Shown here: piece after piece, positions 1 through 8,377 of the stretch
How positions within the stretch are numbered: position 1 is the stretch's first letter
Layout: each line of letters starts with the position of its first letter
Assembly: GCF_900187605.1 (NCBI RefSeq)
Contig: NZ_FYEA01000002.1
Location: forward strand, 372,001 to 436,000
Direction of reading: 5' to 3'
DNA from: Pseudomonas sp. Irchel 3H7
GTDB taxonomy: Bacteria; Pseudomonadota; Gammaproteobacteria; Pseudomonadales; Pseudomonadaceae
Length of the DNA: 64,000 nucleotides
The notes under the pieces: generated by a model
Seen by the model: only the letters and a program-made list of their open reading frames with translations
Database searches by the model: none
Told to the model about the DNA's origin: nothing
Made by a program: the position numbers and the translations under genes

Positions 1-1322
1 TGCTCGGTGCTTGGCTGACGACCGTAAATCCCGCGTAACAGGCCTTGCAGGCGCGGGCCGGCATCGACCAGTTTCAGCCCCAGCCGACTGCGGCGCAGCC
101 ACAGGTACAGCGCGCTCAATTGAGGAGGGCGGGCTTGCAGTTGTGCGTTGACTTGCTGCCAGGCGAAGTCAGGGGATTGCTGCCATGCCCGTAGTTGCGC
201 CTGGCGGCGTACTTGCCACTGTTGCCGGGCGCGGTTAAACGCTGGACGCAACAGATAAGCGGCACCGACGACCGCCACGATCAGGGTCAGCCACCACAGC
301 CAGCGTGTAGAGAAGTGCAGGCGATTCTGGCCGAGTTGCTTGAGGTCTTCGCTGATCGAAAAGACCGCATTGTAAGGCGTGCCGGCTGCTGCTTCGAACG
401 TCACCGCCGGCACTTGCGCGGTGCGCGATTGGCGAGTGCCGGCGTCCCACCATTTCACCTCGATGGCCGGCAACGTGTGCGAGCCGGCCTTGTCGATGCG
501 GTAGCTGACGCTGTCGATGCGCTGACCGCCGAGGATGTCACCGCGACCGTCGTCCAGAGCGGTGACTTGCGGGGTTTTCGCATAGCGGCTCAGACCGGGA
601 ACATCACCGAGCATTGGAATCGGCAGGGCCATGGCCAGTGCGCCGTCCGCTTGCAGGGTCAGTTGGCGGGTGATGCTGTCGCCGACTTTCAACGGCGTCG
701 CCGAGTGGGTGATGCTCTGAGTGAAACGCAAACCGTTGGCCACCAGCGGTGTTTCCCCGGGTTTGAAGCCGGCCGGCTGGGCCGCGCTGAACTGCACCGG
801 TTGGCTCTGCGCACTGATTTCTGTCGTGGCCTGACCGGGTGTGGCGCGCACGGTCAGCGCCGGAATGTCGAAGCTGCGCGCGACGTTCGGGGTAATCAGG
901 TAGCTGTAGCGCAAACCGCTGAAGGCCTGACCGTCGATGGTTTGATTGAGATGCTGCGCCTGACCGTCCGGCGGCATGACCAGGGCGCCGTCGAGCTTCA
1001 GGTCGGGCAGGGTGGCGGCGCTGGTGAACCAGGTGTCGGTGAGGACGTCGATTTGCAGCTCGACCAGACCGCCAACCATGGCGCCTTCGGCGGGTTGCAG
1101 GTGGGCCTGGACTTTGAGTTGGGGTTCGGCGGCGAAAGCATTGAGGCTGAGCAGACTGGCCAGGAACCAGAAGCTGATTCTTGTAGTGATCAATCTGGCC
1201 CCATCGCTGGCAAGCCAGCTCCCACAGGGTTTTATGGTGTTCACAAAATCGGTGATAACACCGGAGTTCCCTGTGGGAGCTGGCTTGCCAGCGATAGGGC
1301 CAGCAGGGTTTGGACGCTTCAT
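1..1322 (-). CDS. BatD-like membrane protein (partial, 3' end outside window)
   Basis: Last visible gene of the MoxR/Bat operon; about 440 codons are inside the window and no stop is reached. The start ATG at 1322 overlaps the stop of the preceding VWA-TPR gene (ATGA). The protein has a signal peptide whose hydrophobic core reads [16 protein letters not shown], a long extracytoplasmic beta-rich region, and a membrane helix near residues 340-360 ([18 protein letters not shown]), which is the BatD (oxygen tolerance) layout. BatD proteins are thought to work with the VWA proteins of the same operon in the envelope; their biochemical role is unsettled. Odd: residues 8-42, lying before the hydrophobic core, are encoded exactly by a 105-base REP palindrome inserted in frame (1197-1301). 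Without it the start would read MKRPNPA followed directly by [11 protein letters not shown], a normal signal peptide. Confidence 0.85.
   Translation of the reverse strand, partial: MKRPNPAGPIAGKPAPTGNSGVITDFVNTIKPCGSWLASDGARLITTRISFWFLASLLSLNAFAAEPQLKVQAHLQPAEGAMVGGLVELQIDVLTDTWFTSAATLPDLKLDGALVMPPDGQAQHLNQTIDGQAFSGLRYSYLITPNVARSFDIPALTVRATPGQATTEISAQSQPVQFSAAQPAGFKPGETPLVANGLRFTQSITHSATPLKVGDSITRQLTLQADGALAMALPIPMLGDVPGLSRYAKTPQVTALDDGRGDILGGQRIDSVSYRIDKAGSHTLPAIEVKWWDAGTRQSRTAQVPAVTFEAAAGTPYNAVFSISEDLKQLGQNRLHFSTRWLWWLTLIVAVVGAAYLLRPAFNRARQQWQVRRQAQLRAWQQSPDFAWQQVNAQLQARPPQLSALYLWLRRSRLGLKLVDAGPRLQGLLRGIYGRQPSTE
1197..1301. repeat. REP palindrome pair, family B, inside batD
   Basis: Two inverted arms beginning ggccccatcgctggcaagcc and ending with its near-complement enclose a short spacer. 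Same family as 23402-23503. The length, 105 bases, is a multiple of three, and the unit lies wholly within the batD reading frame. Confidence 0.9.
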
Positions 1323-2899
1323 GGCCTGGCTCCCTGCTGATCCTGCAAGCTGAACTTTTGCTTGAGAAACTTCGCCGGCGAGGTGGTCAGGTTCTGCAGC
1401 CACAAAGCATCGGACGCAGCCTGCTCGGTCTCGACCTTTTTGCTCTGACCCTTACCCGGCGCCTTGTCGAATTTCACCTCATCGGGCTTGGTCTCCGGGG
1501 CGTTTTTCTCGGCGCTTTCGGTGTCCTTGAGCAGCGCTTGCGCCAGCGCCAGATTGGCCGTGGCTTCGGGGAACTGCGGTTGCAGCTTCAAGGCCTGGGT
1601 ATACGCGGCGATGGCCTCATCGAACTTGAAGCGGCGCACGTAAATATTGCCCAGATAGAAATACGCCTGCGGTGTGTCGAGCCGCGCGAAGGTCGCCAGC
1701 GCCAAGTCGTAGTCGGCCGCGTGATACGCCGCGACACCTTTCCAGTACGGGTCGACAAACAGCGCGGCAGCCTGCGGCAAATGCTCATGTTCGAACGCCC
1801 AGCGACCTTGCTGGTCGCGGGTGAAAAACGCATCGGTCAGGGCGTTGGCCTGCGCCGGTGCTGCTGGCCAGCCCAAGCCAATCGCCAGTGCCAGCGCGGG
1901 CATCCAGTTGACGCTCCAGCCCTTGCGCACATTGCACAGCGCCAACAGCAACAACGGCCAGCACAGCCAGTAACCGGCGTCTTTCCAGTGCAATTCGCGC
2001 TGCTCGGCGCTGGCACTCTGAAAATGCTGCTGCGCGTGCAACTCGATCCAGTCCAGATCATCGTCATTGACGCTCAGGCTGCCCAGTGGCGCATCGAGGG
2101 CGGAGGCCAGTTGCTTGATTGCTGCCGGATCGAAACGGCCCAGTGCCGGGCGCCCGTTGGCATCGGTGCGCGGCTGGCCGTTGGCATCATGGATGATGCC
2201 GCCGTCCTCACTGCCAACGGCCAATACCAGCACTTGCAATGGACTGTCGCCCACACGCTTGTCGAGGCCGTCGAGTTCTGCGGTGTCAGCGCCGTCAGTG
2301 ATCAGCAGCAGGCTGTCGGGTGTTTTTTCGGCATTGAGCAAGCGTTTCGCCTGATCGATCACCGCGCCGACGTCTTTGCCCGGTTTGTCGATCAATCCGC
2401 TGCCCAAGGCTTGAATGAAGGTGTCGAGCAGCGCCGGATCATCGGTCGGCGGCAACACCAGATGGGCGCTGCCGGCGTAGGCGATCAATGCGGTGCGAGC
2501 GCCGGCGCGGCGCTGTATCAGATCGTGCAGTTTGTGTTTCGCCGCTTCCAGTCGGCTCGGCTGCACATCGCTGGCGTCCATCGATGGCGACAGATCCACG
2601 GCAACAATCAGCGGCGCACGATTTTCAAGGAAGTCCGGCCGATCCTGTTCCCAGGTCGGTCCGGCGGCGGCGACGGCGCCGAGGATCAACAGTGCGCACA
2701 GCAGGTGCACCGGGCGCAGGCGCTGATGGTCCTGCGGAGTCACCAGCAGATGCGGCAACAAGTGCTCGGCGATATTGCCGCGCAGCCGTCGTTGCAGGTC
2801 GCGACCACGCCGCCAGAGCAGCGGCAGCACGGCACCGAACAGTGCGAGCAGCAGCCATAGGGGGCGGAGGAAATGGAAGTCGCTGAGGTTGATCTCCAT
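1319..2899 (-). CDS. VWA and TPR domain membrane protein (BatB/BatC-like)
   Basis: 526 residues. Two N-terminal membrane helices (about 12-30 and 65-80) are followed by a von Willebrand A domain with an intact MIDAS motif DLSPS (D102, S104, S106), two more hydrophobic segments around 315-360, then TPR-like helices at about 385-460 and a Lys/Glu/Pro-rich tail. VWA domains bind a metal and a partner acidic residue; TPRs bind proteins, so this is likely a scaffold in the inner membrane facing the periplasm. I chose ATG 2899 (MEINLSDF) because GGAGG sits 6 bases upstream; longer in-frame starts lack a site and would run into the neighbour. It starts 1 base after the stop of the other VWA gene and overlaps batD by 4 bases. 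Resembles a BatB+BatC fusion. Confidence 0.85.
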   Translation of the reverse strand: MEINLSDFHFLRPLWLLLALFGAVLPLLWRRGRDLQRRLRGNIAEHLLPHLLVTPQDHQRLRPVHLLCALLILGAVAAAGPTWEQDRPDFLENRAPLIVAVDLSPSMDASDVQPSRLEAAKHKLHDLIQRRAGARTALIAYAGSAHLVLPPTDDPALLDTFIQALGSGLIDKPGKDVGAVIDQAKRLLNAEKTPDSLLLITDGADTAELDGLDKRVGDSPLQVLVLAVGSEDGGIIHDANGQPRTDANGRPALGRFDPAAIKQLASALDAPLGSLSVNDDDLDWIELHAQQHFQSASAEQRELHWKDAGYWLCWPLLLLALCNVRKGWSVNWMPALALAIGLGWPAAPAQANALTDAFFTRDQQGRWAFEHEHLPQAAALFVDPYWKGVAAYHAADYDLALATFARLDTPQAYFYLGNIYVRRFKFDEAIAAYTQALKLQPQFPEATANLALAQALLKDTESAEKNAPETKPDEVKFDKAPGKGQSKKVETEQAASDALWLQNLTTSPAKFLKQKFSLQDQQGARP

Positions 2900-2900
2900 C

Positions 2901-3893
2901 TCAGGCCTCCTGCCGCTGACGGGCAAACGCCAGACGCACACGCAGCAGCGCGCCAAGGTGATACAGCCCCAACAGCGCAACCGCCACGCCCAGCGGCCAG
3001 TAGAACAACTCGCGTTGTGGTTGATGGCTGAGGGTTTTCACCTGGTGTGGCGTGAGGCGATCGAGGGTGCTGTAGACCTGATCCAGCGCGTTGCGGTCTT
3101 CGGCGCGGAAGAACTGGCCGCCAGTGGTTTTGGCGATCTGTTCCAGCGCCGACAAGTTGACCTTGGCCTCACCGGACGCGCTCGGGTCACCGATGCCGAT
3201 GGTGTGAATGATCACGCCTTTGTTCGCGGCCATTTCAGCGGCGTGATCCGGGGTGATCGCGCTGCTGGTGTCGTTGCCGTCGGTGAGCAGGATCAGCACT
3301 TTTTCCTGCTCGTGGGCCTTGTCCAGCAGCTTCAGGCTCAAACCGATCGCGTCACCGATCGCCGTATTGGGGCCGGCCATGCCGATACCGGTGTCGGCCA
3401 GCAGCAGCGAGAGGCTGGCGTGATCGAGGGTCAGCGGCGCCTGCGGGTAGGCGCCAGTGCCAAACACGATCAGACCGAGACGGTCGTCCTTGCGCTTGTC
3501 GATAAAGCCCTGCACCACGTCTTTGACGGCAGCGAGGCGGTTGATTTTTGCGCCGCTGGCGTTGGTGAAATCTTCGGTTTCCATTGACTGCGAGAGGTCG
3601 ATGGCGAGCATCAGGTCGCGTACCGGTTGTTGCCGTTCGATGGGCTTTTCCACGAAAACCGGGCGTGCGGCGGCCAGCAGAATCAAGGCCCAGACCAGAA
3701 CATTCAGCAGCAGTTGCCAGTGATTGCGGCGGTTGCCGACGATGCCCGGGGCCTCACCGACCGCGCGGCTCATGGCTGCGAAAAACGGCACACGCACGGC
3801 ACTGCGGGCCTCGTTGTAGGCGGGCAGATAGCGGTAAGCCAGCCAAGGTAATGGCAGCAGAAGCAACAGCCAGGGGTAATCAAGCTGCCACAT
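2901..3893 (-). CDS. VWA domain membrane protein (BatA-like)
   Basis: 330 residues. The order is two N-terminal membrane segments (LLLLLPLPWLAYRYL near 8-22; LLLNVLVWALILLAAA near 61-76), a VWA domain with MIDAS residues D99, S101 and S103 (DLSQS), and one C-terminal helix (LGVAVALLGLYHLGALL). This is the BatA architecture; the family acts with a MoxR ATPase in envelope maintenance or in maturation of other proteins, by analogy with MoxR-VWA pairs. Start ATG 3893 (MWQLDY) overlaps the last codons of the DUF4381 gene by 14 bases, so translation is probably coupled. The longer open frame upstream of that ATG is an out-of-frame reading of the DUF4381 gene and its REP and was rejected. Confidence 0.87.
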   Translation of the reverse strand: MWQLDYPWLLLLLPLPWLAYRYLPAYNEARSAVRVPFFAAMSRAVGEAPGIVGNRRNHWQLLLNVLVWALILLAAARPVFVEKPIERQQPVRDLMLAIDLSQSMETEDFTNASGAKINRLAAVKDVVQGFIDKRKDDRLGLIVFGTGAYPQAPLTLDHASLSLLLADTGIGMAGPNTAIGDAIGLSLKLLDKAHEQEKVLILLTDGNDTSSAITPDHAAEMAANKGVIIHTIGIGDPSASGEAKVNLSALEQIAKTTGGQFFRAEDRNALDQVYSTLDRLTPHQVKTLSHQPQRELFYWPLGVAVALLGLYHLGALLRVRLAFARQRQEA

Positions 3894-4479
3894 GGTGATG
3901 CTCCATCCAGTATTGGCAGGTGTCGAACAGCGCCAGGCGTTGCGGCGCGGGGAGGGCGCGCAGGGTGTCGTCGGGGGCGTAGGCGAGTTGCGCGAGTTGT
4001 TCGCTGAAATCGGCCGGGAGCGGCTTTTTGCAGTGGCGCTGCAAGAAAAATTGCCAATCCTCCCTCCCCAGCGCCGCAGGACCCTGTAGGAGTGAGCCTG
4101 CTCGCGATGGCGTCCGGTCAGTCGATGCATGTGTTGAACGTGATGACGCTATCGCGAGCAGGCTCACTCCTACAGGGATCGGGTTCCACTTTGGGGATTG
4201 TGTGGGCATCGAGAGGGCGACGCGCTTGAGCAGTTCCGGCAATTCACGCAAGGCATTCAAGTCATCACTACGGCTGCGCAACTGCGTCAGACGTGCCAGG
4301 CCTTCGCGCCGATAAGCGTCCCTGCGCCATTGCCAATAACGCCGAATGCCGATCAGCAACGCGGCCAATATCAGCAGGGCGAGCAACACCCACCATCCCC
4401 ACGTCTGCGGCGTATAACTGACCGGCTCGGGCAGGCCCAACTCTTTGAGCTGTTCAATGCTCGGGATATTCGGGTTCAT
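3880..4479 (-). CDS. DUF4381 family membrane protein with in-frame REP insertion
   Basis: 199 residues. The N-terminal half has a single membrane helix (WWVLLALLILAALLIGI, about 29-45) followed by a basic stretch and a helical segment; the C-terminal part (WQFFLQRH to the end) is the rest of the DUF4381 domain. DUF4381 genes sit between DUF58 and VWA genes in MoxR operons and are small membrane partners of unknown biochemistry. Odd: residues about 101-133 (with PVGVSLLAIASS and SRAGSLLQG) are translated from a 96-base REP palindrome (4082-4177), splitting the domain. The frame stays open through it, so the protein may still be made with a 32-residue insert. The start overlaps the DUF58 stop by 4 bases. 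Function after insertion is uncertain. Confidence 0.82.
   Translation of the reverse strand: MNPNIPSIEQLKELGLPEPVSYTPQTWGWWVLLALLILAALLIGIRRYWQWRRDAYRREGLARLTQLRSRSDDLNALRELPELLKRVALSMPTQSPKWNPIPVGVSLLAIASSRSTHASTDRTPSRAGSLLQGPAALGREDWQFFLQRHCKKPLPADFSEQLAQLAYAPDDTLRALPAPQRLALFDTCQYWMEHHHVAA
4082..4177. repeat. REP palindrome pair, family A, inside the DUF4381 gene
   Basis: Starts ccctgtaggagtgagcctgc and ends with the inverted copy finishing in ctcactcctacaggg. Same family as the units at 10104, 15434, 36083 and 44781. Ninety-six bases, a multiple of three; reading frame preserved. Confidence 0.9.
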
Positions 4480-5411
4480 CGCCGTGCTCCGGCACTTTTA
4501 CCCAGCTCGGCACGCAGTTGCGCATGGGCTTCTTCGGCGGTACTGAACATCATCAACGGCACCTGACTGCGGCGCAGCAGGGTCGCAACGTCCTGCAGCC
4601 GACCGCTGAGAAAATCCCCCAGCGGTTGGTGCACGTTGCGTTTTTCCACCGCCAGTTCCACTTGCAATTCGCCTTGGGTAACCAGCAGGCGACCATTGCT
4701 CGGCAGCTTCATCGCCAGCGGGTCGTAGACCTGCAGCGCAATCACATCGTTGTGCGCCGACAATTGCCGCATCAGCTGCAAGGTACGTTCGCCAGCCCCG
4801 GCAAAGTCACTGACGATGCAGATCAAATGATCGTGTCCGGCCAGGGCGAGGCAGCGTTGCAAGACCTTGTCCAGCTGGTCTTCGTCTTCGGCGTCGGGAT
4901 TAGCCGCGCTCAGTGCCTGATTCTGTTCGGCGATGCGACTGAGCAAGGCTTCCACACGTTTACGGCTGCGCAACGGTGCGATGCTGTCGATACGCTGATC
5001 GTTGAACACCAGTCCGCCAACCCGGTCGCCGGCGTTGAACACCATCCACGCCGCCAATGCCGCGAGTTCGGCGCCGAGGGCGGATTTGAAGCTGCGCTGC
5101 GAGCCGAAGAACATCGACATGCGCTGATCGACGACGATCAACGCCGGGCGGTCGCGCTCTTCGGTGAAGGTACGCACCACCGGTTTGCCGGTGCGCAGCG
5201 AGGCGCGCCAGTCGAGGTGACGCAAATCATCGCCCGGCTGATAGCGACGCAGCTCATCGAAATTCAAGCCACGCCCGCGCAGGCGCGAAGCATGGTTGCC
5301 GGCGAGGATGCTGCCCCGAGGCTGCCGCGCCAGAAAACTCAGGTCACGGGCCTTGAACTCCAGCGCCATCAATTGCGCGAGAGAGACGTAGACCAGACCT
5401 TCGTCGTTCAT
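4476..5411 (-). CDS. DUF58 domain protein
   Basis: 311 residues. It carries the DUF58 signature RRYQPGDDLRHLDWRASLRT near residues 53-72, then a VWA-like fold with VVDQRMSMFFGS in place of a canonical MIDAS, and a C-terminal region (FSTAEEAHAQLR). DUF58 proteins accompany MoxR ATPases and probably bind their substrates or metal-dependent partners; no enzyme activity is known. No signal peptide or clear membrane helix, so likely cytoplasmic or peripheral. I chose ATG 5411 (MNDEGLVY) because it overlaps the moxR-type gene's stop (ATGA); a longer frame reaching 5588 lies inside that gene and was rejected. It overlaps the DUF4381 gene by 4 bases. Confidence 0.87.
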   Translation of the reverse strand: MNDEGLVYVSLAQLMALEFKARDLSFLARQPRGSILAGNHASRLRGRGLNFDELRRYQPGDDLRHLDWRASLRTGKPVVRTFTEERDRPALIVVDQRMSMFFGSQRSFKSALGAELAALAAWMVFNAGDRVGGLVFNDQRIDSIAPLRSRKRVEALLSRIAEQNQALSAANPDAEDEDQLDKVLQRCLALAGHDHLICIVSDFAGAGERTLQLMRQLSAHNDVIALQVYDPLAMKLPSNGRLLVTQGELQVELAVEKRNVHQPLGDFLSGRLQDVATLLRRSQVPLMMFSTAEEAHAQLRAELGKSAGARR

Positions 5412-6388
5412 GCCGGAATCGCCACTTTGTCGAGGATCCGGTCGAGCACCTGATCGGCACTGACGCCGTCGGCCACCGCGTCGTAGCTCAATTGCAGACG
5501 ATGGCGCAGCACCGGATGCACCACCGCACGCACGTTGTCCGGCGAAACAAAGTCCTGACCCTGCAACCACGCATCGGCACGCGCGCAACGGTCCAGGCCA
5601 ATGCCGCCGCGAGGACTGGCACCGATGGCAATCCAGCGCGCGAGGTCTTCGTCGTAATCGGCGGGGTGACGCGTGGCGTTGATCAGGTCGATCAGGTAGC
5701 TGTCGATGGCCGGAGAGACATGTACCGCGCTGACTTCCTTGCGCGCAGCGAAGATCACCTCCTGCGGCAGGCTGAAACCTTTGGCTGACGTGGTGCTCGC
5801 GCCTTGGGCGAACTCTTCGTTGCGCAGCAGGCGCAGCACCTGACTTTCGTTTTCCGCGCTCGGGTAGTCGAGCAGGACTTTCATCAGAAACCGGTCCATC
5901 TGCGCTTCCGGCAGCGGATAGGTGCCTTCCTGTTCGATCGGGTTTTGCGTCGCCACCACAATAAACAGGTCGGGCAGGGCATGGCTGTTGCCGGCCACCG
6001 TAATCTGGCGCTCTTCCATAGCCTCAAGCAACGCCGCTTGCACTTTGGCGGGGGCGCGGTTGATCTCGTCGGCGAGGATCAGGTTGCCGAACAGCGGCCC
6101 CGGCTGAAAGCGGATTTCGTTTTTGCCTTCGACCTGATGCAGCACCTCGGCCCCGGTGATGTCCGAGGGCAGTAGATCCGGGGTGAACTGGATGCGGCTC
6201 ATCTTCGCGTCGAGGTGTTTGGCCAGTGCTTTGACCGTGCGGGTCTTGGCCAGCCCCGGCAGACTTTCCAGCAGCAAGTGACCGTTGGCCAACAGGCCGA
6301 GGAGGATCTGGCGGATCACCTGATCCTGACCGAGTACGGCTTCGGCGATACTGGCTTGCAGGGCGTTGAGGTCGGTAAGCGCAGTCAT
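5408..6388 (-). CDS. MoxR-family AAA+ ATPase
   Basis: 326 residues, first gene of the operon. Walker A is the MoxR variant ESLPGLAKT (K48), Walker B is LILADEINRAP (D107, E108), and the following GTYPLPEAQMDRFLMK is the conserved MoxR sensor/arginine region. MoxR ATPases are cytoplasmic chaperone-like hexamers that activate or insert metal or cofactor into partner proteins, acting with VWA proteins such as those encoded downstream. All genes from here to batD are on one strand and overlap or nearly touch, so they form one transcript. The next gene upstream ends 20 bases away on the same strand, so the operon promoter must either lie in that gap or be shared with the barrel genes. Confidence 0.92.
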   Translation of the reverse strand: MTALTDLNALQASIAEAVLGQDQVIRQILLGLLANGHLLLESLPGLAKTRTVKALAKHLDAKMSRIQFTPDLLPSDITGAEVLHQVEGKNEIRFQPGPLFGNLILADEINRAPAKVQAALLEAMEERQITVAGNSHALPDLFIVVATQNPIEQEGTYPLPEAQMDRFLMKVLLDYPSAENESQVLRLLRNEEFAQGASTTSAKGFSLPQEVIFAARKEVSAVHVSPAIDSYLIDLINATRHPADYDEDLARWIAIGASPRGGIGLDRCARADAWLQGQDFVSPDNVRAVVHPVLRHRLQLSYDAVADGVSADQVLDRILDKVAIPA

Positions 6389-6411
6389 GGGGGCAGTCCT
6401 TTGTGTCCGGT

Positions 6412-7362
6412 CTAGAAAAAGGCCAGGGTCAGGTTGACGCTGAAGCCGTTGCCTTCAGGGCGGTTCTTGGTGTCGAACTCCGGTACCCAGCGCGCACTGA
6501 TATTGGCTTGGGCGTCGGCGAATTTACCGGTCCAGCCCACGACCGGGCCGGCGCCTACAGAGCGTCCGCGATAACCATTGAAGGTGTCGGCGGTCTGGCC
6601 TTTATCATCGGTGAGTTGCTGGATGTAACCGGCCGCAATACCCGCGCTCCAGCCATCGCCAAAACCATGGGTCCACAGTGCGTCGAGGGTGAAGATGTTG
6701 CCGTTGCGATAGTCGGTGGCGTCGTTCTCGGTATAGAACTCAAGACCGCTGGACAGCGTGAGTTCGCCGCCCTTGCCATCCAGATGCGTGAACGCCACCG
6801 TTGGCATGAAGGTGTAGTTGTTCTGTCCGGGGTTGGCCAGACGATCCTTGTTGTAGGCGCCGGTTGGCACGTAGATCGGCAGCGAAAACGAGATGTGGTT
6901 CAGCTCATCGAAGTGATAGCCGGCGGCAATCGGCGTGATCAAGGCGTCGGCGAATTGCGTACCTGAGTCACTGTCACCCAACGTCCGTCCGCGCGGGCCG
7001 GTGATGCTGGCTTTGATGTCGGTGTATTGCACCGGCACACCGATTGCCGAGGCGTAGTTCCATGGACCTTTGCCGGTGTCCCAGACGTGGGTGAAGTTGC
7101 CCATGGTGTAGGAGACTTTCATGTCGATCCCGCCGCTGACTGCGCCGGAAATCGGTGCACCGTCACTGCCCTTGAGCGAGCCGTCGTACCAGATGCTGGT
7201 GAGCGACATGACCCAACCCGGCTCGGGCGGGACGATCCCGGCGTTGGAGAACACCTGCTGGCCGGTGATCGGGCGGCCGACACCGCCCTCTGCTGCGTAA
7301 AGCAGAGGACTGCCGATCATGCACAGCGCCAACAGCGGGCGCACAACGTTGGGCTTGATCAT
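6412..7362 (-). CDS. Outer-membrane transporter-like barrel (phenol MetA-pathway family)
   Basis: 316 residues with an N-terminal signal peptide (LLALCMIGSPLLYAAE). The remainder is rich in alternating, aromatic-ended strands (for example GSLKGSD, GYHFDELNHISFSLPIYVPTGAY, WVPEFDTKNRP) and ends in LTLAFF, a terminal Phe typical of outer-membrane barrels. The pattern matches the SphB/MetA-type transporter family that accompanies aromatic degradation, but no catabolic genes are nearby, so substrate is unknown. Start ATG 7362 is preceded by GGAG at a good distance; an extra in-frame TTG just upstream is less likely. It lies 12 bases after a tiny secreted protein gene and is probably co-transcribed with it and with the second barrel gene. 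Confidence 0.72.
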   Translation of the reverse strand: MIKPNVVRPLLALCMIGSPLLYAAEGGVGRPITGQQVFSNAGIVPPEPGWVMSLTSIWYDGSLKGSDGAPISGAVSGGIDMKVSYTMGNFTHVWDTGKGPWNYASAIGVPVQYTDIKASITGPRGRTLGDSDSGTQFADALITPIAAGYHFDELNHISFSLPIYVPTGAYNKDRLANPGQNNYTFMPTVAFTHLDGKGGELTLSSGLEFYTENDATDYRNGNIFTLDALWTHGFGDGWSAGIAAGYIQQLTDDKGQTADTFNGYRGRSVGAGPVVGWTGKFADAQANISARWVPEFDTKNRPEGNGFSVNLTLAFF

Positions 7363-7374
7363 CAAAAACTCCGC

Positions 7375-7575
7375 TTATTGTTTTGAATTGATCGGGTTGA
7401 GCAACGGCATTTTCCATTCACCACTGGCGACTTCCGGTTTCGGTATATCAAGGCGAACAATCCCCTGTGCCGAGCCGTTTGGTGTCGGCGGGCAGTTGGG
7501 CTGCTGGGCGCCGACGCCACAGCTGACAAACATGGTCATCAGGCCGTATCCGGTGGCTTTGAAAACAGCGTGCAT
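7375..7575 (-). CDS. Small predicted secreted protein, unknown function
   Basis: 66 residues. The first 22 or so look like a signal peptide (MHAVFKATGYGLMTMFVSCGVGAQ); the mature part is only about 42 residues, with one CPPTPNG segment and a Pro-rich, charged remainder ending NPINSKQ. Not a recognised family. An AAGGA Shine-Dalgarno 9 bases before the ATG and the tight spacing (10 bases after the upstream barrel gene, 12 bases before the downstream one) support it being a real gene in a three-gene operon. The Cys in the signal region (FVSCGVG) could alternatively be a lipobox, making it a small lipoprotein. Confidence 0.6.
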   Translation of the reverse strand: MHAVFKATGYGLMTMFVSCGVGAQQPNCPPTPNGSAQGIVRLDIPKPEVASGEWKMPLLNPINSKQ

Positions 7576-7585
7576 GGCGTTTTCC

Positions 7586-8377
7586 TTATTTGCCGAATGT
7601 CACATTGATACCCGTGTACACAACGAACTGCGGCAGCCCGTCGCCCTTGCGGTCGACCGTCCACTGCGGCTCGACGAAAGCGTTGAGGATGTTGCTGCCG
7701 GACTTCCAGGCTTTGCCAACACCCAGACCGAGCGGGATGTAGTGGGTGTCGTTTTTCAGGTCGAAAGTCCAGGTGCCGGTGGAGCGCAGGTACCAGCCTT
7801 TTTCCAGGTTATGGATGATGAACGGCTGCATGGTTGCGCTCTCGACGTGCGGGCGATCGTTGTCACCGGCAAACGAACTCTGGTACTGCACCAGCGCGCC
7901 GAGCAGTCCGCGCGGCGAGGCGTCGATGGCCACGGCGGCGAGGCCACCTTGCCATTTGCCGGTACCGAGTTCGTCCTGTTCGGCGGTCGGCGCAGTGATC
8001 AACGGGCCAATGCCCAATTGCACGCCTTCGGTTTTCAGAATGAAGATATCGAACAGGTTCAGATCGCCGATGCCGGTGCTGTAACCGTTGTGCGGATCGG
8101 GGCGGGTGCTGATCGGTAGCGTGGCGCGGACCAGTTGCGGCACGCCGATGAAATCGTTGGGCGCAATCGGCAGGGTGCCGCGCAGCAACACGTCATTGCT
8201 GTGCGCATTGCTGTCGTAGAGTTTCGGAGTGTAGTAGTCCTGCAGATTGGCGCCGGGCGCCACGTTCAACGGGTTGTTGCTTTTGTTCGAGTCCTCGGCG
8301 TTATCCGCCTGCACGCCACACGCAGCCGCCAGCGCACTCGCCAGAAAAAGAGTCTTCCCCACTCGATTGAACATCAT
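7586..8377 (-). CDS. Predicted outer-membrane barrel protein, unknown substrate
   Basis: 263 residues. Signal peptide (TLFLASALAAACGVQA) followed by repeated amphipathic strands and aromatic residues (LLRGTLPIAPNDFIG, GLAAVAIDASPRG, GWYLRSTGTWTFDL) and a C-terminal strand VVYTGINVTFGK. The layout and length fit small transporter-like or porin-like outer-membrane proteins; it is distantly similar in style to the other barrel encoded downstream. First gene of a three-gene operon. ATG 8377 has AGGGA 7 bases upstream; ATG 8374 is the only alternative. I cannot name a substrate. Confidence 0.65.
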   Translation of the reverse strand: MMFNRVGKTLFLASALAAACGVQADNAEDSNKSNNPLNVAPGANLQDYYTPKLYDSNAHSNDVLLRGTLPIAPNDFIGVPQLVRATLPISTRPDPHNGYSTGIGDLNLFDIFILKTEGVQLGIGPLITAPTAEQDELGTGKWQGGLAAVAIDASPRGLLGALVQYQSSFAGDNDRPHVESATMQPFIIHNLEKGWYLRSTGTWTFDLKNDTHYIPLGLGVGKAWKSGSNILNAFVEPQWTVDRKGDGLPQFVVYTGINVTFGK

